Part shown: positions 18,675-26,222 of the stretch, piece after piece
Layout: each line of letters opens with the position of its first letter
How positions within the stretch are numbered: the first letter of the stretch is position 1
Assembly (NCBI RefSeq): GCF_003046295.1
Contig: NZ_PZZN01000003.1
Location: 496,001 to 560,000 of the forward strand
Length of the DNA: 64,000 bases
Direction: 5' to 3'
From: Sphingomonas aerolata
Lineage (GTDB): Bacteria > Pseudomonadota > Alphaproteobacteria > Sphingomonadales > Sphingomonadaceae
Notes under the pieces: generated by a model
Databases searched by the model: none
What the model was told of the DNA's origin: nothing
The model's input: the letters and a program-made list of their open reading frames with translations, nothing else
Translations under genes and position numbers: made by a program

Positions 18675-19193
18675 GCCATCTCCCGTTGCCGAGACCTTCA
18701 GCAACTTTGTTCAGATTAATCTCAACACAAGGCGAGGCTTTCGGCTCCGCCGCAAGATGAAGCGCCTTAGTTAATTTATAAGGTGTTGCTGCAGAGGACT
18801 TGACGACGCTTTAGGGAAGGCTCTCAATCGAAGAGCGACCCGAATCGAGGTCGAACCTTGGAGAGTTGAGATGCCAGGCGTCAATGAGTTTAAAAAGGAT
18901 AGACCATCTGAGCGTGGCCGAAGCGAATGTAACAGCGATCACGGCTCGGATCAATCGCCGTGGCCTGACGATCATGTCGCCGATAATGACCACGGTTTGT
19001 TCAACATCGTCAGTGATAAGACAGCCGCCTATTCAGACCACGGTACCAATACAGGGTCTTGATAAGCCCGCCACTCAGGGGGTTGGAAGGCCAGTCCCCT
19101 GAGTATCAATATCCGCGATGAGAACATGCGACTGCCGCCATGCCGCAGGACAATCGCTCGGAGCATGGCTTCTGCGTGAGGGGATGAAGGTGG
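18675..19193. other. Late-region gap with one doubtful small ORF
   Basis: These 519 bases contain no well-supported gene. The first half is AT-richer than the flanking late genes and would be a sensible place for the late promoter driving the packaging and morphogenesis operon, but I could not single out a convincing promoter. A plus-strand 63-codon ORF (18871-19062) is listed separately. Confidence 0.5.
18871..19062 (+). CDS. Possible small hydrophilic protein
   Basis: An ATG with GGAG seven bases upstream opens a 63-codon frame. The product is very hydrophilic, rich in Asp, Ser and His with two SDHG repeats, and has no recognisable domain. It points against the surrounding late genes. It may be an accessory gene or chance. 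Confidence 0.3.
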   Translation: MPGVNEFKKDRPSERGRSECNSDHGSDQSPWPDDHVADNDHGLFNIVSDKTAAYSDHGTNTGS

Positions 19194-19375
19194 CTAGCCG
19201 ACGCGCTTTCGAAGATTCTGCGCCAGTTGCTCTACATCCTCGATAAGCCGATCGCTGCGCCCTGATGGCGCGACCCGCTCGACATCTCCTCGGCGATCCG
19301 CAGTTTGCGCATGCCGATATCCCCTGCATGTTCAGCGGTGGTGAAGTTAAAGGCGTCTCGCGCTGCTCCTCCCAT
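19194..19375 (-). pseudogene. Frameshifted copy of the mini-protein family
   Basis: From the ATG at 19375 the frame matches the two intact relatives through EEMSSGSRHQG. It then stops early at TAG, because one base is missing near 19262 relative to the copy at 19864-20037 (CCTGATGG against CCATGATGG). After restoring one base the rest reads as DRLIEDVEQLAQNLRKRVG and ends at TAG (19194-19196), as in the intact copy. Confidence 0.7.
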
Positions 19376-19416
19376 TCCGCACCTCATCTCACGATCAATT
19401 ACTTGGCGCCGTCAAA

Positions 19417-19737
19417 TCACCGAGATTCTGCGCGCAAGCGCGCCTGTGCGCCCTGAGCCCTCGCGGCGCAGGCTTTGAAAATTCCCAGCGCGGCGGTTCC
19501 AGCGACAGCCGGCTGAGACTTGAGGGCTGCAGCAACAGTTGCGGAAACTCGTCCATCCAGCCGGCCCATGTAGAACGCCGCCGTCAAATTCGCGACCTTC
19601 CGCGTTGGCTCGTTCGTGGCCTGCTCGCCGACGGCACTGGTTACAACCAGGCACCGGACATCGTCGTTCACCGTTTGCGCGTGCGCCGGAGCAGCAACTA
19701 AGATGGATGCTAGAACCAGACTGACGACGTTGTTCAT
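19417..19737 (-). CDS. Secreted or periplasmic hypothetical protein
   Basis: The ATG at 19737 has AGGAAC five bases upstream. The 106-residue product starts with a clear signal peptide, hydrophobic core VVSLVLASILVAA, likely cut after AHA-Q. The mature part has two Cys (CLVVTS, FKACAAR) that could pair, an AAFYMGRLDGR segment, and a charged end. I do not recognise the family. It lies between the two copies of the local duplication, so it may have entered the prophage as cargo. Confidence 0.65.
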   Translation of the reverse strand: MNNVVSLVLASILVAAPAHAQTVNDDVRCLVVTSAVGEQATNEPTRKVANLTAAFYMGRLDGRVSATVAAALKSQPAVAGTAALGIFKACAARAQGAQARLRAESR

Positions 19738-19863
19738 ACAAAGTTCCTGAGCGTAGTGGGCATACAAGCATAGGCCACATCAACGCACAAAGTAACGTCG
19801 CGTCTGACCATACCGTAGGACAATCGCTCGGAGCATAGCTTCAGAGTGAGAGGACGAGGGTGG

Positions 19864-20037
19864 CTAGCCAACGCGCTCTCGAAGATTCTGCGCCAGTTGC
19901 TCGACATCCTCAATAAGCGGATCGCTGTGACCATGATGGCGCGATGAACTGCGCACATTTCTGGCGCCTCGCAGCACGCGCATGCCGATGGCCTCGACAT
20001 GGTCGGCAGTGGTGAGCCGCATATGCGGTGCAGCCAT
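19864..20037 (-). CDS. Mini-protein, second intact paralogue
   Basis: This 57-residue protein is clearly related to the one at 18498-18674: both share ADxVEAIGMRVLR at the same place, a SSRHxG segment and a C-terminal helix ending LRExV. It reads in the same direction as the late genes but is separated from them by the secreted protein gene. I see no strong SD (the 20038-20060 region is poor in purines). Function is unknown. Confidence 0.6.
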   Translation of the reverse strand: MAAPHMRLTTADHVEAIGMRVLRGARNVRSSSRHHGHSDPLIEDVEQLAQNLRERVG

Positions 20038-20233
20038 CTACACCTCCACATACGACAAGAGCCGCAACCCTCGCGGGCGCGGCTCTAACAACTGGTCATG
20101 TGTATACGTTGCGGGGGTGATGGCGTCAACGAGTTTTCTACAGGCGTTGCTAGATGGCGCAACTTACCAAGCCAATTGACCCGCCAGCCGATATTATATC
20201 TGTTGCGAGACAAAGTTAACTAAAGGGTAGTAG

Positions 20234-20854
20234 ATGCGAACGGTTCTCGGATTCTTGATCGCCGTGGCGATCGCGACGGTCGCGTCTGGCTCGGCGCAGG
20301 CAGCGAAGATAGTCTTTTCGGGATCGAACGGGGCGGGTTGGGTGAGCGGATCATTCGACTACGATCCGAGTTCGACCGCGCTGGAAACCGAAGCCGACGA
20401 AACACGAACATACGCATCGTATACCCCCAGCCGAAGCCTGTATAATTTCAGCTTCACCTCGAGCATTACGAACGGTGTCACGACTGCCGATGACAATTAT
20501 ACAATTTTCATCAACGATTTTCTTCCCGGCACCGATGGGCAGGTCGATACTCTGAACGTTTTCGGCTTCAAGCAACTGTTCGGGTCTGAGAATGCCATGT
20601 TCACGTTTGACCTGGATTTCCCCGATGCAAACGCGCTGTCGTCGGCCTCGCTGCCCACGGCCCTGAACGCCGGATCAGCTCGCTTCTCTTATACCGGCCC
20701 GTTCGATTCATTAGCCTTGCCGGTCACCTTCGCAATGGCATCGGCTGTTCCCGAACCAGCCACATGGGCGATGCTTATCGCTGGTTTCGGAATGGTCGGT
20801 GGCACAATGCGCCGGCGCCGCAGGGTGGACGCGCGCTCGCTTCTGCTGGCATAA
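20234..20854 (+). CDS. PEP-CTERM sorting domain protein
   Basis: This 206-residue secreted protein has an N-terminal signal peptide (VLGFLIAVAIATVASGSAQA) and a C-terminal VPEPATWAMLIAGFGMVGG tail followed by an Arg cluster, the exact layout of PEP-CTERM proteins (Vpep motif, transmembrane helix, basic end). Exosortase cleaves such tails and sorts the protein to the cell surface. The middle is beta-rich and Ser/Thr-rich. It stands alone, on the opposite strand to its neighbours, within the prophage. It has its own weak SD (AAGGGTAG), so independent expression from the prophage is likely. Confidence 0.9.
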   Translation: MRTVLGFLIAVAIATVASGSAQAAKIVFSGSNGAGWVSGSFDYDPSSTALETEADETRTYASYTPSRSLYNFSFTSSITNGVTTADDNYTIFINDFLPGTDGQVDTLNVFGFKQLFGSENAMFTFDLDFPDANALSSASLPTALNAGSARFSYTGPFDSLALPVTFAMASAVPEPATWAMLIAGFGMVGGTMRRRRRVDARSLLLA

Positions 20855-20891
20855 GCTACCAAACGCAATGTAGCCCAGGTGTCGGCGCCGA

Positions 20892-21464
20892 CTAAAACAA
20901 CCGTTCTTTCATGGCAATGACATCCGCCACGAACTGGACGGTGATGCGCGCGGCAGTCACCTGATCGTTACGGCACTTCGTGAGCGCCGACCCCGCAAAC
21001 CCTGCGGTCTCATCAAACCGACAGACGTTCTCGAACACACACCACCACTTCGCCGGGAAGTAGCCCTTGATCCGCTTCAGATCGTCGAGGGCCTCCTGCT
21101 CTGCCCATCCGTTGCCCTGACCAGCGCCGGGGATGCGGGCCAAGTCCATGACTAGGGCCTTGCCTGCGAGACGCGACCATAGCGTCTCGCAATGATCGAT
21201 CGCCGCGACTTGGCTATCGGACAGCAGCTTGGCCGCCTTCCAGCGCGCGACCGGCGTGCCGCCCCGGTTGATCAGGGTATGCTCGGTCACGACGCGCCCA
21301 GCATCGCGCAACGGCACATCGACGATCTCGTGCATGCCGCGACCGACCTGGATCGCGGGTGCGCCGATGGCCTCGCCCTTAGCCATCACTGCTTCGGCCA
21401 TGCGCTGCGCAGGCGTCTTCGACTGCCGCTTGATCTTCTTGCTTGCCTTTGCTGCCCGTCCCAT
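20892..21464 (-). CDS. Phage protein, candidate late-gene regulator
   Basis: The 190-residue product begins with a Lys-rich segment (KASKKIKRQSK). It then has an NRGGTPVARWKAAKLLSDSQ region and a long helical C-terminus with RNDQVTAARITVQFVADV. The pattern (short basic stretch, R-W-x-A-A-x-x-L-x-x-x-Q, HTH-like end) faintly recalls DUF6456-type alphaproteobacterial proteins, but I cannot confirm this. It lies between replication and late modules, where antiterminators or late activators sit. GAGGG precedes the ATG. Confidence 0.55.
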   Translation of the reverse strand: MGRAAKASKKIKRQSKTPAQRMAEAVMAKGEAIGAPAIQVGRGMHEIVDVPLRDAGRVVTEHTLINRGGTPVARWKAAKLLSDSQVAAIDHCETLWSRLAGKALVMDLARIPGAGQGNGWAEQEALDDLKRIKGYFPAKWWCVFENVCRFDETAGFAGSALTKCRNDQVTAARITVQFVADVIAMKERLF

Positions 21465-21594
21465 CGTCTCAACCCTCGCTCTTGAAATAATACTGAACCG
21501 CCATCAATCGCCGGTAACGTTTCGCTAACTGATTTGATTCAGTCGTTGGCAAGCGTAGTCAGCTAGAAGTTTGCTCTTCTCAGAGGAAACTGAT

Positions 21595-22065
21595 GTGACT
21601 GCGACTGTTGCCAAGTTATATGACCAGCGCACAGCGCCCCGGCATTCCGTCGGCCTCGATGGCACCTTGCGAGACGATAACAATCGTCCATACGAGGTTG
21701 TTGTTTCGGACCTATCACTTACGGGATTCATTATTCCAGGTTCAGCAAATCTTAAAATACCGTCGCGCATCGGCCTCGGGCTGACTGGCCTCGGTGGACG
21801 GTCGGCACAAGTAGTTCGGAAAGATGGCCAAGGATGGTACGGCTGCGTATTCGACGTTCCGCTGACGGACGCGGAACTTAACAGTGTTGTCGTTGAGAGG
21901 CCAAAATCCACGGTCGTTTCGCTACCTTGGACACCTGATCCAATTCTCGACGCTCCATCATTTCGAGACGAAAGGTTAAGTCCGCTTATTAAGGTTCTAA
22001 TCATTGCGGGCGCCACCGGTGCCCTTTGGGGTGGTTTGGCCGCTGCAGTCTGGCCAAGCTTGTAA
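21595..22065 (+). CDS. PilZ-domain protein with C-terminal membrane helix
   Basis: I chose the GTG at 21595 because GAGGAA lies six bases before it; an upstream TTG at 21571 is less likely. The 156-residue product shows the two PilZ signatures, RTAPR (R-x3-R) and DLSLTGF (D-x-S-x-x-G), which bind cyclic di-GMP, over about residues 10-100. A C-terminal hydrophobic helix (VLIIAGATGALWGGLAAAV) anchors it. It is transcribed away from the phage operons, suggesting lysogenic expression that could tie motility or surface behaviour to the prophage. Relatives are common as free-standing PilZ proteins in sphingomonads. Confidence 0.82.
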   Translation: MTATVAKLYDQRTAPRHSVGLDGTLRDDNNRPYEVVVSDLSLTGFIIPGSANLKIPSRIGLGLTGLGGRSAQVVRKDGQGWYGCVFDVPLTDAELNSVVVERPKSTVVSLPWTPDPILDAPSFRDERLSPLIKVLIIAGATGALWGGLAAAVWPSL

Positions 22066-22101
22066 CCGAGCTACGGGCGTCGATTAATGTCCTGATCATA
22101 A

Positions 22102-22815
22102 TCATGCTGCCATCGGCTTGGGATCGATCGCTGCATCGTCACCAGGATTGACGCCGAACATGCGCACGTAATCCTCGCGGCTTGGCATTCGCGCGCCGCG
22201 GTCGGGGTTTCTGCCCTGCGGCTTTGGTCGGCTTGGATCGGCAGCCGATGCGAAGCGACCGCCAAGAGCGGCGACGATCTCAGCTGCTTCTTCCGGGCGG
22301 CAGCGCTCGGCAGCGGGATCATCACCCCCGCGACGCGTGCGCGCCTCGATCAGCTGCGAGAGGCGCCACTGCCGCTGGATACGCGGAGGGGCGGGCTGGC
22401 TCATCGCAGCAGCGCGGATCTCCGAAATCGAGGGGAAGAACTTTATCGTCCGCGCCGCGGCCATCTCGCCAGCCATCAGCACGTCCGCGGGAATATCGCT
22501 CAGCTGCTCAGCATAGACGTCGAGACGGGCGCTAGCCTCTTCTACGGACACCCGCGCAGCGGGATAGGCGACCACCAGCTTTGCCATGACGCGATCAACA
22601 GCGCGCGGCGAGCTCGTCCGAGGCGCGGCGCGGTATACGGCCAGAGCCTGCTCAGCGTCCGCGAGTTCAACATCGGTCAGCACGGGCAGACGGGTCGGCA
22701 GGGGGTCAGTCCCAAGCACCAGATCGGCCAGTCTCCCGTTCAACGAGGGCTCTTGCCATCGGGGTGAGGTCGTTACCGCGGTACGCTGGTCGGCGGTCGA
22801 GAGTTCGTTTGCCAT
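22102..22815 (-). CDS. Putative phage replication / helicase-loader-like protein
   Basis: The ATG at 22815 follows GGAAGAG, giving 237 residues. The middle (about 65-135) has a helical pattern AARVSVEEASARLDVYAEQLSD...FFPSISEIR that resembles helicase loader or DnaI-like N-terminal domains found beside phage initiators. The rest is Arg/Pro-rich. It overlaps the previous initiator-like gene by 110 bases in another frame. A role in loading host DnaB is an inference from position and pattern. Confidence 0.55.
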   Translation of the reverse strand: MANELSTADQRTAVTTSPRWQEPSLNGRLADLVLGTDPLPTRLPVLTDVELADAEQALAVYRAAPRTSSPRAVDRVMAKLVVAYPAARVSVEEASARLDVYAEQLSDIPADVLMAGEMAAARTIKFFPSISEIRAAAMSQPAPPRIQRQWRLSQLIEARTRRGGDDPAAERCRPEEAAEIVAALGGRFASAADPSRPKPQGRNPDRGARMPSREDYVRMFGVNPGDDAAIDPKPMAA

Positions 22816-23422
22816 TAAAGCTCTTCCAGTTTTTGACCCAGGTTCTCCACGAAGCCTGCCAATCGAGGCTCTTCGTGCCTTGCGTGGTGTGCCGGTCGAT
22901 GAAGTGCTCGACCTGTTCGGCTTCGAGACCAGGCGGCCAAGCTGCCATGGCCTTGCCGGTGATCGAGTCCGGTTTGACGATCGGGGTGAAGTCGAGAGGA
23001 ACAAGTGTGCCCGCAGCATCGGGCTTGCCCGCCACCTTCGGGGGTATGGTGGTTCTTGGTGGTTTGGGTGCAGGTGGTGCGGGGGTTGGCGCACCTCCTG
23101 CGGGGCGCACCTCCTGCACCGGCGCATCTTGTGCGGGGGTGCAGGAGGTGCGGGGGTGAACAGTATAGATCACGCCCTTGCCGGGGCGCTCTGCGCGGGT
23201 GAGGTGGCCCGCCCCCGCCAAAGACTTCACAGCGTTCTGCACGGCGCGCTCGGACAGCTTCGTTTTGCCAACCAGTCCAGCGGGGCCGTTGATCCCCGGC
23301 CAGCACTGCGCAGCATCGTTCGCCATGATGGCGAGCACGTTCAGCACGCTCTGCTCGGGCGCACTGATTCCGACGACGCTCATAGCGGCGCGGCACAGGT
23401 CGAAACCCGTCAGGAGCGTCAC
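22706..23422 (-). CDS. Replication initiator-like protein with winged-helix N-terminus
   Basis: This 238-residue protein starts at a GTG that overlaps the stop of the upstream small gene (GTGA). Residues 15-90 form a winged helix typical of phage O-like initiators: SVLNVLAIMANDAAQCWPGI, then TKLSERAVQNAVKSLAGAGHL as recognition helix. A Pro/Ala-rich linker (about 90-125) follows, then a C-terminal domain with FIDRHT and WRTWVKNWKSF. The linker DNA carries four copies of an iteron-like 15-mer, as in lambda O. The order initiator then loader supports the role. Confidence 0.7.
   Translation of the reverse strand: MTLLTGFDLCRAAMSVVGISAPEQSVLNVLAIMANDAAQCWPGINGPAGLVGKTKLSERAVQNAVKSLAGAGHLTRAERPGKGVIYTVHPRTSCTPAQDAPVQEVRPAGGAPTPAPPAPKPPRTTIPPKVAGKPDAAGTLVPLDFTPIVKPDSITGKAMAAWPPGLEAEQVEHFIDRHTTQGTKSLDWQASWRTWVKNWKSFNGKRTLDRRPAYRGNDLTPMARALVERETGRSGAWD
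23067..23152. repeat. Iteron cluster, candidate phage replication origin
   Basis: Four copies of GGTGCAGGAGGTGCG or its reverse lie here: 23067-23081 (forward, one mismatch), 23090-23102 (reverse, 13 bases), 23106-23120 (reverse, exact) and 23138-23152 (forward, exact). They lie in the linker-coding part of the initiator-like gene, as iterons do in lambda O. Confidence 0.6.
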
Positions 23423-23559
23423 CGGCGGTTCTGCTCGCCGATCGTGCGGAGGGCCAGCAGTTCGGTGCTGATCGACTCTACAGCGCGCGCAACTTGGCAG
23501 AGCTGCCAGACTACGTACAGCGCGATGAAAATCATGAAGAGCTTGTCGCTATTATCCAC
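23419..23559 (-). CDS. Small membrane protein, 46 residues
   Basis: A GTG at 23559 with GGAG upstream opens a short frame whose TGA overlaps the GTG of the initiator-like gene. The product has one hydrophobic helix (LFMIFIALYVVWQLCQV) near the N-terminus and a charged tail. Translational coupling on both sides supports it being real. Function is unknown; a lysogenic or superinfection role is possible. Confidence 0.6.
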   Translation of the reverse strand: MDNSDKLFMIFIALYVVWQLCQVARAVESISTELLALRTIGEQNRR

Positions 23560-23561
23560 CG

Positions 23562-23795
23562 TCAGAGCTCCACGTGCTGCATGGCGATCGCGTGCTTGAG
23601 CTCGGCGACCTTGGGGCGGGCGCGATTGAAGCGCTCGTGCTCGGCGCGCGCCGGGCGGGCTAGGCGGCGGGCGCGGGCATCGGCGATCCCGCGATCAATG
23701 TCGGCGTCGAGGCGCGCAAGGCGATCCTCGACCGATGGGCGCGGCTGGGCCACAGGGGCCCGACCGACGACGGCGCGTTTGATCAGGCCCCACAT
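23562..23795 (-). CDS. Hypothetical basic protein
   Basis: This 77-residue protein is Arg/Ala-rich, with one long predicted helix from about residue 22 to 70 (DRLARLDADIDRGIADARAR). It sits between GapR-like and membrane protein genes in the early operon with only short gaps. No family is recognised, and its ribosome site is weak. Confidence 0.55.
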   Translation of the reverse strand: MWGLIKRAVVGRAPVAQPRPSVEDRLARLDADIDRGIADARARRLARPARAEHERFNRARPKVAELKHAIAMQHVEL

Positions 23796-23798
23796 GGC

Positions 23799-24065
23799 TC
23801 AGATCATCCCTAGCGCGGACAGATACACCTCGAGGATCGCCTCCTCTTCTTGGTACTCTTCCTTCTTCTTTTTCCGGATCGATAGGATCTTCCGGATGGC
23901 CTTGGGCTCGTATCCGCGGCCCTTGGCCTCGGCCATGACATCCTTGATGTCGTCGGTAATGCCCTTCTTCTCTTCCTCAAGGCGCTCGGCGCGCTCGATC
24001 AGCAGCCGCAGTTCGTCAGCAGCCACCTGGCCGCCTCCCATGCCTTCGTTACGCTCTTCGGTCAT
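23799..24065 (-). CDS. GapR-family (DUF2312) DNA-binding protein
   Basis: This 88-residue protein matches the DUF2312/GapR family closely: [18 protein letters not shown], then [20 protein letters not shown] and a Lys-rich stretch ending [13 protein letters not shown]. In Caulobacter GapR binds overtwisted AT-rich DNA ahead of replication forks and aids topoisomerases. An AAGGAG lies one base before ATG 24071 and seven before ATG 24065, so I use the second. A phage copy near replication genes may replace or compete with the host protein. Confidence 0.9.
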   Translation of the reverse strand: MTEERNEGMGGGQVAADELRLLIERAERLEEEKKGITDDIKDVMAEAKGRGYEPKAIRKILSIRKKKKEEYQEEEAILEVYLSALGMI

Positions 24066-24084
24066 TGCCATGCTCCTTGGTTGA

Positions 24085-24600
24085 TCAATAGGACTGGGCG
24101 ACATCGCGCTCGTGGCGGATGCGCTGGGCGTCTTGGTGGTTGAGGACGGCGCGCCGGGCATTCTCAGCGGTGCCCGCGATCTCGGCGAGGATGACGGCCT
24201 TGCGCTCGGCGAGCGGCATGCCGCCGACCTTCATCTTGGCGTTCAAGTCCCAGTACTGCTCTGGGCACCACGACAGGCGTGCGCGGCGAATTGCATCGCG
24301 CGCCGCCACCTTCGATGCCTCATCAGCCTCACGCCAGAAGTTGTGCCGCCCGGTCCGCTGCCCAACTTCGCGCTTCGCGGCGGCCTTGACGGGATCAGCC
24401 ATTATGCGCGCAGCTGCTACCCGGCACGATTCCCGATGCCGCTCGACAAAATTAGGATCCTGGCGTTTTGCATTGAGGCCGTCGCGCCGCGTTCTGGCGA
24501 CCTCGGGCCGCAAAGAAACCTCTCGCATAGCGCACGGCCGACACCGACCCTTGGAGTCTCGGCTGATGGGCGTCGAGCAATCTGAACAGGTGCGCGTCAT
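24085..24600 (-). CDS. Hypothetical protein with N-terminal zinc-binding Cys pairs
   Basis: This 171-residue protein opens with [19 protein letters not shown], two CxxC pairs that likely bind zinc. A highly charged helical body has [10 protein letters not shown] and a [17 protein letters not shown] segment. The latter recalls helix-turn-helix regions in phage proteins. The ATG overlaps the stop of the upstream gene (ATGA). Function is unknown; DNA binding is plausible. Confidence 0.65.
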   Translation of the reverse strand: MTRTCSDCSTPISRDSKGRCRPCAMREVSLRPEVARTRRDGLNAKRQDPNFVERHRESCRVAAARIMADPVKAAAKREVGQRTGRHNFWREADEASKVAARDAIRRARLSWCPEQYWDLNAKMKVGGMPLAERKAVILAEIAGTAENARRAVLNHQDAQRIRHERDVAQSY

Positions 24601-25034
24601 GCCGCGAACTCCAGGTCGATGATGTAGGGGGCCGATGCGGCCTGATGATCGCAGCCGATGTCGGCGCGGTTCCCGCAGCGGAAACAGGGGGTACGATCGA
24701 GCACTGGGGGCAGGGGTTCACGGCGCTCGGCCCGCGCGATTGCGTGAGCGCGCTCGGCTTCCCTCAGGGAGCCGTCCGGAGCTTTGCTGGCGCGGATCGT
24801 CGTACCCAGCTCAGGGATGAAGATCTCGCGCGAGAACGGCGTGGTGGTCACCACGATCTTATCCGCCGCGATGAGGTCGACCAAAGCCTTCTGAGGGATC
24901 GAGGAGGACCGCACCCCGAGCAGCGCCGCCAAGGCGAGGTTCGTTGGACAGCGGGCACCGGCGCGCGCCGCGCGCAGCAGTGCATCGTAGACGACGTCGC
25001 GGGACTGTGCAGCGGTGCGGCGGGGCTTCGTCAT
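24597..25034 (-). CDS. Winged-helix-like protein with C-terminal zinc ribbon
   Basis: The start at 25034 is supported by ATGA overlap with the methyltransferase stop. The 145-residue product has an N-terminal helical part (TNLALAALLGVRSSSIPQKALVDL) of winged-helix type with a wing TTTPFSREIF, and a C-terminal CFRCGNRADIGCDH zinc-binding region. Proteins of this shape occur in alphaproteobacterial phage early operons. A regulatory DNA-binding role is inferred. Confidence 0.6.
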   Translation of the reverse strand: MTKPRRTAAQSRDVVYDALLRAARAGARCPTNLALAALLGVRSSSIPQKALVDLIAADKIVVTTTPFSREIFIPELGTTIRASKAPDGSLREAERAHAIARAERREPLPPVLDRTPCFRCGNRADIGCDHQAASAPYIIDLEFAA

Positions 25035-25696
25035 TGTGCCGAGGTCTTCCAATCAAGGAAGAACAGCGCGGGCGGACCTTGATGACCGTGCTCCCAGACG
25101 AACCACGCGAAGGCGATGACTCCATGGCCTTCACCTTCGCCGGCAAGCTTGCCGCGGCCCATCGGCACACGCCGCGACATGATGTAGACGCGCGCTAGCG
25201 GCGTACTGGGGAACCACTTGCCCCGCTCGACGCCTTCCAGAAACGCAAGGCGAAGGAACATAACGACCTTGCCCGTGGTCAGCATCAGCGCGCGGTCGAT
25301 GAACTGCAGGGCGTCGCGGAACGGCGGGTTCGTGAAGATGTTCGCTGCGCGAGGCTGCCATTGCATGAGGAAGTCGAGCTCGCCCTCGCCATAGCCGCGA
25401 TCGATCAGGTCGGTGCTGACGACGGTATAGCCGGCGGCCGCCAGCGCATCGGAGATTGCGCCCTCGCCGCATGCAGGCTCCCAGATCGCCCCGTCGAATT
25501 TCTCGACCTCGAGCAACGCGCGCGTCGCCGCGGGCCACGTCGGATAGAAGTCATGTGTCTCGCGGTTGACCGGATCATCGGTCTGCGCACGCGAGAATGC
25601 CTTGCCACCCGCCACCGAAGGCGAGGTGTCAGGCACACGTGCAAACTCGCTCGCAGAACCGGGCTCAACCGGCACTGCGCTATTCAGCGCGTCCAT
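25031..25696 (-). CDS. Phage adenine-type DNA methyltransferase
   Basis: The start at 25696 has GGAG six bases upstream. The 221-residue product has the SAM-binding motif I IWEPACGEGAISDAL, an acidic motif II (STDLID) and motif IV TNPPF, a variant of (D/N)PP(F/Y). The catalytic block precedes a FLRLAFLEGVERGKWF region seen in phage methyltransferases. No restriction partner is near, so it is an orphan, perhaps protecting phage DNA or marking replication. The target base is not readable from sequence. Confidence 0.82.
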   Translation of the reverse strand: MDALNSAVPVEPGSASEFARVPDTSPSVAGGKAFSRAQTDDPVNRETHDFYPTWPAATRALLEVEKFDGAIWEPACGEGAISDALAAAGYTVVSTDLIDRGYGEGELDFLMQWQPRAANIFTNPPFRDALQFIDRALMLTTGKVVMFLRLAFLEGVERGKWFPSTPLARVYIMSRRVPMGRGKLAGEGEGHGVIAFAWFVWEHGHQGPPALFFLDWKTSAQ

Positions 25697-25739
25697 AGTC
25701 ATCTCCGTTGCGGGGTTTTCCGCGTGTTATTCGTTGTCT

Positions 25740-26222
25740 TCAGGCGACCGCAGAGAGCGGTTGACGGAGCTCGGTGCATCGTTGGAGCCAGCGAGCGGAC
25801 GCGCCGTGAAGGTCGCGCATCAGCTTCTCGCCGGCGAGGTATTCCTGGGGGACGATCGTGCGCCCGCCGGGGCCGTTCGGGTGCTCGGACTCGTTCAGCA
25901 TGACCAGCACGCGCGCTATAAGCAGGCCGCAGTCGTCCGCGTCGCAAACCGCATCCTCGTCGACGAGGCGCTTGCCCTTTGCCCGCAGCCAATCGTCAAG
26001 CACCGTCGGCTCAATATCCATGACCCGGTCGAGCACCTCGATCGAGGGCATGGAGCCTTGAAGCTGCTTGTCGAGGGCCTGGGTGGAAAGGTCGACCGCA
26101 TCGGCGAACCGGCCCTTGCCACCCGCGTTGTCTATGCCGCGCGAGACGCCGCGCATGATCTTGGCATGCAACTGGGCTTTCGTGAGTCGTTCCGCATTTG
26201 CAACGACAGTTGGGCCGGTCAT
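25740..26222 (-). CDS. CII-like phage regulator
   Basis: This 160-residue protein has an N-terminal DNA-binding-like helical set (RLTKAQLHAKIMRGVSRGI, then GRFADAVDLSTQALDKQL as a helix-turn-helix and PSIEVLDRVMDI). A C-terminal helical part follows. It is second-tier in the early operon, after the Cro-like gene, where CII-type activators lie. Its ATG overlaps the TGA of the preceding gene. I infer an early regulator; direct evidence for CII function is lacking. Confidence 0.55.
   Translation of the reverse strand: MTGPTVVANAERLTKAQLHAKIMRGVSRGIDNAGGKGRFADAVDLSTQALDKQLQGSMPSIEVLDRVMDIEPTVLDDWLRAKGKRLVDEDAVCDADDCGLLIARVLVMLNESEHPNGPGGRTIVPQEYLAGEKLMRDLHGASARWLQRCTELRQPLSAVA

Larger units (their letters stand above)
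19142..20037. repeat. Direct duplication, copies 670 bp apart
   Basis: Bases 19142-19257 and 19812-19927 align at a constant offset of 670 with about 100 of 116 positions equal. Similarity continues more weakly to 19375 and 20037. The unit contains the mini-gene plus its 3' flank, and the secreted-protein gene at 19417-19737 lies between the copies. Confidence 0.8.

Noticed and set aside
21524-21545. ACTGA-N6-TCAGT dyad upstream of the PilZ gene
   Set aside because: Arms of five bases are too short to support an operator without other copies.
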